From Janibacter indicus (GTDB lineage Bacteria; Actinomycetota; Actinomycetes; Actinomycetales; Dermatophilaceae), in assembly GCF_900176385.1 (NCBI RefSeq), contig NZ_FWXN01000002.1, positions 301,020 through 365,019 of the forward strand: 64,000 nt of DNA. The letters are read 5' to 3'. Of this stretch, positions 59,228 through 64,000 are shown piece by piece. Each line of letters begins with the position of its first letter. Position 1 is the first letter of the stretch. A program made the position numbers and the translations under genes. The notes beneath the pieces were generated by a model. It was not told the DNA's origin. It saw nothing but the letters and a program-made list of their open reading frames with translations, and searched no databases.

Positions 59228-60765
59228 TCCCTACTCTCTAGTCCACTTCGTGTCTTGCGTCGTTGGGCTTTCCACAGGTCGTACTCGCGGTTGCGGGCTG
59301 CGACCGCCAGGGCCAGGGCTTGCTCGAGGTGGTCGCGCCAGCCGGTGCCGACGTAGGCCCAGGTGCCGATCACCTGGGTGGTCTCTTCTGCGTCGTCGGC
59401 GAGCAGGCGTGCCTCGAGGTCGCGGGTGTCGAGGGGCTGGTCGGTGCGGCGGGACTCGGCGGCCAGTGCCTGCCACCGCGAGCGGGCACGACGCAGCGCG
59501 CCGAGGGTGATCGAGTAGCGCCGGGACTTGGTGCCGAAGTGGCCACGGAAGCCAAGGCAGTGCACCCACTTGCCCATCCGTTGGTAGTCGTGGTCCTGGT
59601 CGTGGAAGGTCGCGGCCCTAGCGGCCATCTCTCGGCACTGCCGGCGCAGGGCGAGGATGTGCGGGCGTTGTTGGCCGTGGCCGTGCAGGCCGGAGGAGTC
59701 CTTGGTGGAGTACTTCGCCAGGTACCCGGCGACCTGATCGGGGGTCAGCGGGCCGCCCGGGTCGTCGGTGCGCGAGCCGGCACGGACGGTGCGCACGTCG
59801 ACCTGGGTCCCGAAGACCAGCACTCGTGGGGTGTCCTCGTGGTCGACCGGCTCGGCGATGGTCGTCACGGTCGGGACGACCCGTCGGACGAGGGCAGCGA
59901 GGGCGTCACCGTCCAGCGATGGGGGAGCGGGCGAACCGGTGCCGCCGGCGGCGGGTCCGTCGAGACGGATCAGGGCGTGGAAGTGGATCAGGCCGCGGGC
60001 CTGGTGCTCGGCGACCTTGGCGTACTGGATCGACGCGTGCTCGTCCAGGCGGGAGTCGGGCACGGCCAGGTGGTGGGCGAGGGCACGGCGGAAGGCGATG
60101 GTGAAGCGTCGCCACAGCTCGGGGGCGTGCCACTGCCACATCACCGCCGACGCCGTGTCGTGGCACTGGAAGCACAACGGCGCCCCGTTGACCTCGTCAT
60201 CCCGGTCATGGACACGGGTGCACCACAACGGCCGACCGTGCGGGCAGCGGCTGCGGTCATCCCGGCGCCGGGGCCGACAGGCCCTCCCGCCGCGGTGGCC
60301 GTGGACCGGCCCGAACGAGGGGGCGGTGAGGGTGACGAACAGCAGCGGGTTGTCCCGCACCTGCTCGGGGACGGTCTTGCCGCCGGCGACCCCGGCATGG
60401 ATGAGGGCGTAGGTGTCACGGGCGTAGGTGCGTGAGCAGGACGGGCACACCGAGGCACGCCGGTTGCCGCACGCGCGGTGCAGCACCCCGAACGGCAGGT
60501 CACTGGCATCAAAGGAAGAGACGATCTCGCCCGTGGTGGTGTCGACGGTGACCGAGGACCCGGCCAGCCGGACGGGGTGGGCGCAGTTGCGGGTGGTGCC
60601 CAGGGCCTGGGAGAAGTCATCCATGCTCCCGTCGCGCATCCGCTGGGCGATCAGCTTGGCGTTCTCGGGGTGGTTGAGGTCGGGTATGTCCAGCGGCGCG
60701 TCCTCCCCGAAGCCGGGGAAGCGGTCCTCGGGCGCGGCAGGGGCGTGTGTGTCTGTGGTGGCCAC
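59224..60765 (-). CDS. RepSA-type replication initiator
   Basis: 513 residues from the GTG at 60763-60765 (GGGAGGGG upstream). Zinc-like Cys cluster (RACGNRRASVCPSCSRTYARD, about 97-117; later CFQCHD) and a HUH motif in ARGLIHFHALIRLDG (about 257-271). A tyrosine in VAGYLAKYSTKDSS is the likely nicking residue, so the protein is a rolling-circle initiator as in pSAM2. Replicates the excised element. Confidence 0.9.
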   Translation of the reverse strand: MATTDTHAPAAPEDRFPGFGEDAPLDIPDLNHPENAKLIAQRMRDGSMDDFSQALGTTRNCAHPVRLAGSSVTVDTTTGEIVSSFDASDLPFGVLHRACGNRRASVCPSCSRTYARDTYALIHAGVAGGKTVPEQVRDNPLLFVTLTAPSFGPVHGHRGGRACRPRRRDDRSRCPHGRPLWCTRVHDRDDEVNGAPLCFQCHDTASAVMWQWHAPELWRRFTIAFRRALAHHLAVPDSRLDEHASIQYAKVAEHQARGLIHFHALIRLDGPAAGGTGSPAPPSLDGDALAALVRRVVPTVTTIAEPVDHEDTPRVLVFGTQVDVRTVRAGSRTDDPGGPLTPDQVAGYLAKYSTKDSSGLHGHGQQRPHILALRRQCREMAARAATFHDQDHDYQRMGKWVHCLGFRGHFGTKSRRYSITLGALRRARSRWQALAAESRRTDQPLDTRDLEARLLADDAEETTQVIGTWAYVGTGWRDHLEQALALAVAARNREYDLWKAQRRKTRSGLESRE

Positions 60766-61208
60766 GGTCCCCTCCCAACCAAAGAAGGGTGTGCCACGCG
60801 GACCGGAGTGCGGCTCTGGGATCCGCGCGGCACACCCAGACTGTGGGGTGAGCGGCGATGCTTGGTCACCGACGTTCCAGAGCCGCTCAACGCCGGGCAC
60901 ACCCGAAAGGGGTGCGAGTGGCGGATCCAGTCAGTGAGTCTCTGTCGCGGCTATCGGTGAGAGCGAGCCGTCAGGCCCGAGAGGGGAGCCGACCCCCGGG
61001 GATACTCCCGTCCATGTGTGTGCGTCTGTGATGACCCGCACCAGCCACGTTGCCCCCCAAGGGGGCCCAGTTCCACTTTCGCGGAGATCCTTGACGCAAA
61101 CCTGACTCTTTCCTAACGGTCCCCGAGGCTTGGTCGCGTCTGCCCACGTCGACCGGCTTGATATGTGATTGGAGCGATCGGGTGGCTGCACGAGCGCGGC
61201 AAGTCCCC
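60766..61208. other. Intergenic region upstream of rep
   Basis: 443 bp without a convincing gene. A plus-strand promoter-like pair TTGACG (61091-61096) and TAACGG (61114-61119) has 17-bp spacing. A CCCCC/GGGGG hairpin lies near 61054-61065. A minus-strand ORF here (60931-61191) lacks a good start site and homology I can name. It may hold the rep promoter or the replication origin. Confidence 0.4.
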
Positions 61209-62564
61209 TCAGAGGATCGATCCGAGGTCTGACCCGACGGTGGGGTAGGCGGCGGTCATTGACTTCAGCTGACGGGTGGTCAGCTCGAGCTTTATGGCCA
61301 AGCCCAGGAAGTTGATCAGCTCGCCGTATCCCGGGCCGAGTAGGTGCGCCCCGAGGATCTTGTCCGTGGCTCGCTCGACGAGGATCTTGGTGGCTGCAGT
61401 GGTCTCGCCGATCCGGTAGTTGGAGAACCAGCTACTCGTGTCGCGGTAGCGGACTTCGACGTCGAGGCCGTGGTCGTGGGCGTCTTGTTCGAGCATCCCC
61501 ACTCGGGTGAGTTCAGGGATCGTGAAGACCGCCGTGGGCACCCCGGCGTAGTCGGGTTCGGTCGCGGTCCCCTTGAGCATGTTCGACGCGGCAACTTTGC
61601 CCTCGAACACCGCTACCGGTGTCAGTGGCATCCCGGGGCTGCTGGCTGCGTCGCCGGCGGCGTAGACCGCCGAGTTGCTGGTGCTCCGCAGATCAGCCCC
61701 CACCCGCACTCCACGTTCGTCCCACTCGATCCCAGCGGCCTCGAGGTCAAGTCCGCCCAGATCCGGTACCCGGCCCGCGCCCTGCACGACAAGGTCGAAC
61801 TCCACCGTCTCGGGCTGGCCAGACCGTTCCATCTCGACCCGGTAGTAGGCAGCGGACTTCTCGATGGCGGTGATGGTGCTGGAGCGCCACAGCCCGACTC
61901 CGGCATCAGCGCCGCGGCTGATGAGGAGCTCGACCAGGTCGGGGTCGAAGGCCTTGAGCGGTCGGGGCCCGCGGTCGAGGATGACCGGAGTGCTGCCCGC
62001 GCGCGCCGCGATGTGGGCGAACTCGAAGGAGACGAAGCCACCACCGACGAACAGAATCCGCTCTGGCAACTCGGGAAGGTCCATGAAGTCTGTGCTGTCG
62101 ATCAGGTGCTCATGGCCCGGAAAGGCCAGTGGGCGGGGGCGGGCGCCCGCGGCAATCAGAAAGTGTGCCGCCTCGTACGGAGTGCCGTCGACCGTGAGTG
62201 TGTTTCGACCGGTGAACCGTGCCTGTCCGTGCAGTGTGTCGACGCCATTGCCCGCGAGGCCATCCTCTATGCCTGCTGGCACCGGGTCGGTGAACCCGTG
62301 CTTGTGCTTCACCAGATCCGCCCAGTTGATCGACAGATTGGCGTCGTCGATACCCTTGCCGCGCATCAGGTGCGCACTGTCGATGATCTCGGCACCCCGG
62401 CGCAGGATCTTCTTCGGGTCGCACCCACGCAGAGCGCACGTGCCGCCGTACGGCAGCGCGTCGACGATCGCCACGTTCCACCCCGCCGAGGCGCACTTAT
62501 TGGCCGCTGCCACGCCGGCCATGCCCGCTCCGATCACCATCAAGTCGTAACCCCGCATCGTCAT
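61209..62564 (-). CDS. MerA-like FAD/NAD(P) disulfide oxidoreductase with altered C-terminal active site
   Basis: 451 residues. FAD-binding VIGAGMAGVAAANKCASAGW, redox-active pair in GGTCALRGCDPKK (C-x4-C), NAD(P) motif ILFVGGGFVSFEFAHIAARAG and second FAD motif AVYAAGDAASSPG. The dimerisation domain has AAYPTVGSDLG where glutathione or mercuric reductases have H-P-T-x-x-E, so the catalytic His and Glu appear replaced. No N-terminal HMA domain and no C-terminal Cys pair. It overlaps the thioredoxin-like gene (ATGA) and is controlled from the MerR promoter. The substrate may be a thiol carrier or metal. Confidence 0.8.
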   Translation of the reverse strand: MTMRGYDLMVIGAGMAGVAAANKCASAGWNVAIVDALPYGGTCALRGCDPKKILRRGAEIIDSAHLMRGKGIDDANLSINWADLVKHKHGFTDPVPAGIEDGLAGNGVDTLHGQARFTGRNTLTVDGTPYEAAHFLIAAGARPRPLAFPGHEHLIDSTDFMDLPELPERILFVGGGFVSFEFAHIAARAGSTPVILDRGPRPLKAFDPDLVELLISRGADAGVGLWRSSTITAIEKSAAYYRVEMERSGQPETVEFDLVVQGAGRVPDLGGLDLEAAGIEWDERGVRVGADLRSTSNSAVYAAGDAASSPGMPLTPVAVFEGKVAASNMLKGTATEPDYAGVPTAVFTIPELTRVGMLEQDAHDHGLDVEVRYRDTSSWFSNYRIGETTAATKILVERATDKILGAHLLGPGYGELINFLGLAIKLELTTRQLKSMTAAYPTVGSDLGSIL

Positions 62565-62866
62565 GCCACCGCCACGTCGAATTTTGCTCGAAGCTGCTCC
62601 ATCGTGGGCGCCCCCGCCAAACCGTCCGGTGTGGGGTACAGGCGGCAGGACAAGCCCACTTCCGCACCTGGCCCGGCGAAGACGTCGACCCCGCCGACCA
62701 AGATGCTGGGCGACCCGTGGAAGCCCAGCCTTTCGGCCTCATCCACGGTCTCAACGCGGCGCCGGGTCACCACAACATCAGGGCACTCGACGGCGATCGC
62801 GGCAAGCCGCTGATCGGCCAACTTCCAGTTCGGGCAGTCATCGAAGTACAACAAGGCGACGTCCAT
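62561..62866 (-). CDS. Thioredoxin-like protein of the metal operon
   Basis: 101 residues. Starts VALLYFDDCPNWKLADQRL, a thioredoxin-like strand with a single-Cys C-P-N-W in place of C-x2-C. Then GSPSILVGGVDVFAG (cis-Pro loop) and a second Cys in GLSCRLYPTPDG. Such proteins accompany MerR/MerB/MerA-type genes in actinobacteria. Role probably thiol or metal transfer to the next enzyme. Confidence 0.7.
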   Translation of the reverse strand: MDVALLYFDDCPNWKLADQRLAAIAVECPDVVVTRRRVETVDEAERLGFHGSPSILVGGVDVFAGPGAEVGLSCRLYPTPDGLAGAPTMEQLRAKFDVAVA

Positions 62867-62872
62867 GCTCCG

Positions 62873-62904
62873 ACGGTAAACGTTGTACTGTACTAGAAGG
62901 TCAA
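62873..62904 (-). promoter_or_regulatory. MerR-type promoter of the metal operon
   Basis: On the minus strand, TTGACC (62904-62899) and TACCGT (62878-62873) are separated by 20 bp. The spacer contains the dyad TAGTAC-A-GTACAA. Overlong spacers with a central dyad are what MerR regulators act on. The MerR gene starts 18 bp away on the other strand. Confidence 0.65.
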
Positions 62905-62921
62905 GGCTGGGGGTGGACGAC

Positions 62922-63323
62922 ATGTTGATCGGTGAGCTCGCCGAGGCTGCCTCAGTGAGCAGCCAGACCATCCGGTTCTACGAACGCAAAGGCCTCTTGC
63001 CCCACGCCGAACGGAGCACCAACGGCTACCGCGTCTACGACGAATCCACGCTGGTCAGGTTGCGCTTCATCCGCGTGGCCCAAGGCGCCGGTCTCACGCT
63101 CTCCGAGATCCGCAGCATCATCGACCTTCGTGACGACGGCACAGCGCCCTGCGAGCACGTGGGCGGACTCATCGACACCAAACTCTCCGACGTGCGGGAA
63201 CGGGTCCGGCACCTTGCCGCGCTACAAACTGCACTCGAAACACTGCACGAGCGCAGCCAGCAGCTGAATCCCGCTGACTGCACAGAGGACCACATCTGCC
63301 ACGTACTCTCCACTGGGACCTAG
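62922..63323 (+). CDS. MerR-family metal-responsive regulator
   Basis: 133 residues from the ATG at 62922. Winged helix IGELAEAASVSSQTIRFYERKGLLPHAERS, coiled-coil dimerisation helix (about 80-112) and metal-site cysteines: C in APCEHVGGLID (about 75) and DCTEDHICHVL at the end. The pattern is closer to the Zn/Cd/Pb-type (CadR/ZntR) than to classical MerR, which has Cys near the end of the long helix. Divergent from its likely target operon. Confidence 0.88.
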   Translation: MLIGELAEAASVSSQTIRFYERKGLLPHAERSTNGYRVYDESTLVRLRFIRVAQGAGLTLSEIRSIIDLRDDGTAPCEHVGGLIDTKLSDVRERVRHLAALQTALETLHERSQQLNPADCTEDHICHVLSTGT

Positions 63324-63750
63324 CCTCAAACGCTCGGATTCGGGCCAGCCACAAGGCGCCAAACCCGGGCGTCACTGTGGTGCACCAGGCGGGGGATGTG
63401 AGAACTTTCTCTACTGACTCAAGGCGGCGACTCCGTCGCCGCTGGCCGCCCGCTTCGCGGGCGACCGCTGCGCATGCGGCCTGGCGGCCGTTCTCGCGGT
63501 CGCCCGCGGAGCGGCCGGAGATGACGAAGGCGCCCCGGTCCAGTACCGAGACGCCCTCACCCTTCGATCCGTCGACCCGCCGCTACACGATCCGTCCTCC
63601 ACGGTCACGGCTCAAGCGGCCAGTGGTTGCACCATCAGGGACGCGCTCCGCGCCTGTGCTCCATACCTCCTCGTCTCGGTTCGCCGCTTGACCCATGCCC
63701 ACTCCGGCCGGGACTGCTCCGCTATCGGGTCGATGGCTCTCTTCGCCCAC

Positions 63751-63776
63751 CTGACAGCAGCCATGACAGCAACCGC
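63751..63776 (+). repeat. Subterminal TGACAGCA repeat, right copy
   Basis: Matches 57852-57877 at 25 of 26 positions (one G to A), same orientation, 91 bp inside the right att. Confidence 0.75.
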
Positions 63777-63867
63777 TGGTGTACACATCCGGAAGAGCTC
63801 CAACCAGCCGACACCATTGACCCGGACCCATGGGCCTTGAGCAGGGGCGGGCCACCCGTGGATCCGC

Positions 63868-63905
63868 CTACGGATCAGAAGGTTTGGGGTTCGAATCCCT
63901 ACGGG
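63868..63905 (+). repeat. att direct repeat, right copy
   Basis: 38 bp identical to the 3' half of tRNA-Arg at 57713-57750. The match ends at the following TGTC, where the tRNA has CGCG. Confidence 0.92.
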
Positions 63906-64000
63906 TGTCAACGGCCAAGCTCAGGTCCCCGGTTTTGGCCAGGTGGAAGTCCCCACCCTCTGCGGGGTTGATCACTGGGTCGGGAGGTCACCTCCTTGGC

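Larger units (their letters stand above)
57751..63905. mobile_element. AICE/pSAM2-like integrated element with metal-response cargo
   Basis: About 6.2 kb between 38-bp att repeats in tRNA-Arg(ACG). The integrase-excisionase-RepSA genes overlap in one minus-strand operon, in the pSAM2 order. No TraB/FtsK-like translocase or Spd gene is present, so it is a mini-element, possibly mobilised by others. The cargo is a MerR regulator divergent from a thioredoxin-like protein and a MerA-like flavoprotein. Confidence 0.88.
63324..64000. other. Right end of the AICE-like element and beyond
   Basis: 677 bp without a convincing gene. It contains a GC-rich stretch with small dyads (63424-63530, for example GCCCGC/GCGGGC), the second TGACAGCA repeat and the right att copy. 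Beyond 63905 about 95 bp of flanking DNA remain, with nothing recognisable. Confidence 0.5.

Noticed and set aside
60931..61191. Minus-strand ORF upstream of rep
   Set aside because: No good start site, no motif and Pro/Gly-rich composition; left as part of the intergenic region.
63612..63911. Minus-strand ORF starting VGIRTPNLLIRR
   Set aside because: The N-terminus is the translation of the tRNA-Arg fragment, a familiar annotation artefact; the rest lacks any motif.

Overview
The window is high-GC DNA from an actinobacterium. The gene families (actinobacterial Dcd, OpuC, LytR-CpsA-Psr, CopD-CtaG fusion, protealysin-type protease, an extended Fe-S reductase) and the strong 'CGAAGGG...CCCTTCG' terminators would fit Intrasporangiaceae such as Janibacter. 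That placement is inference; no rRNA or marker was searched. Most of the window is chromosomal backbone interrupted by two mobile elements.

Backbone, left part (1-7081): a MarR regulator divergent from a CopD/CtaG membrane protein, a secreted Ig-like protein, two small membrane proteins (one with its start codon out of frame), a FadE-type acyl-CoA dehydrogenase behind a perfect TetR-like operator, an alpha/beta hydrolase and tRNA-Gly(CCC).

Element 1 (7086-23567, 16.5 kb) is the most striking object. It has 21-bp terminal inverted repeats matching at 19 positions and a perfect 5-bp target duplication (TCAGC). It sits between tRNA-Gly and that gene's terminator, which is now 16.5 kb away. At its left end, on the minus strand, are a DDE transposase and two proteins resembling catalytically degraded tyrosine recombinases. 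The rest is a plus-strand cargo that looks like a defence island: an HNH nuclease, a single-chain Type ISP restriction-modification enzyme (nuclease-helicase-methylase), a Cys-rich zinc protein, an EVE-DUF3883 modified-DNA nuclease candidate, and a large STAND/Avs-like NTPase preceded by a coupled leader ORF.

Backbone, middle (23568-57681): two paralogous ECF sigma/membrane-partner modules (the second sigma gene frameshifted), dCTP deaminase, an amidase and an EEP-fold hydrolase. Then come a maltose-type ABC operon with its divergent LacI regulator and operators, a 3-hydroxyisobutyryl-CoA hydrolase, and an OpuC compatible-solute transporter. An Fe-S reductase follows, with an amplified C-terminal 'KNAAPSWETG' repeat, then cysK-cysE, tRNA-Ser(TGA), an M4 protease fused to an emfourin-like inhibitor domain, aroQ, a cold-shock protein, an LCP ligase, tRNA-Ser(GCT), a cell-envelope glycosyltransferase pair and a two-component system.

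Element 2 (about 57751-63905) is a small pSAM2/AICE-like element in tRNA-Arg(ACG). It has a 38-bp att direct repeat, integrase, excisionase and RepSA-type initiator, no visible transfer genes, and a metal-response cargo: a MerR regulator, a thioredoxin-like protein and a MerA-like flavoprotein. Tandem TGACAGCA repeats lie about 100 bp inside each att site. The window ends just beyond its right junction.
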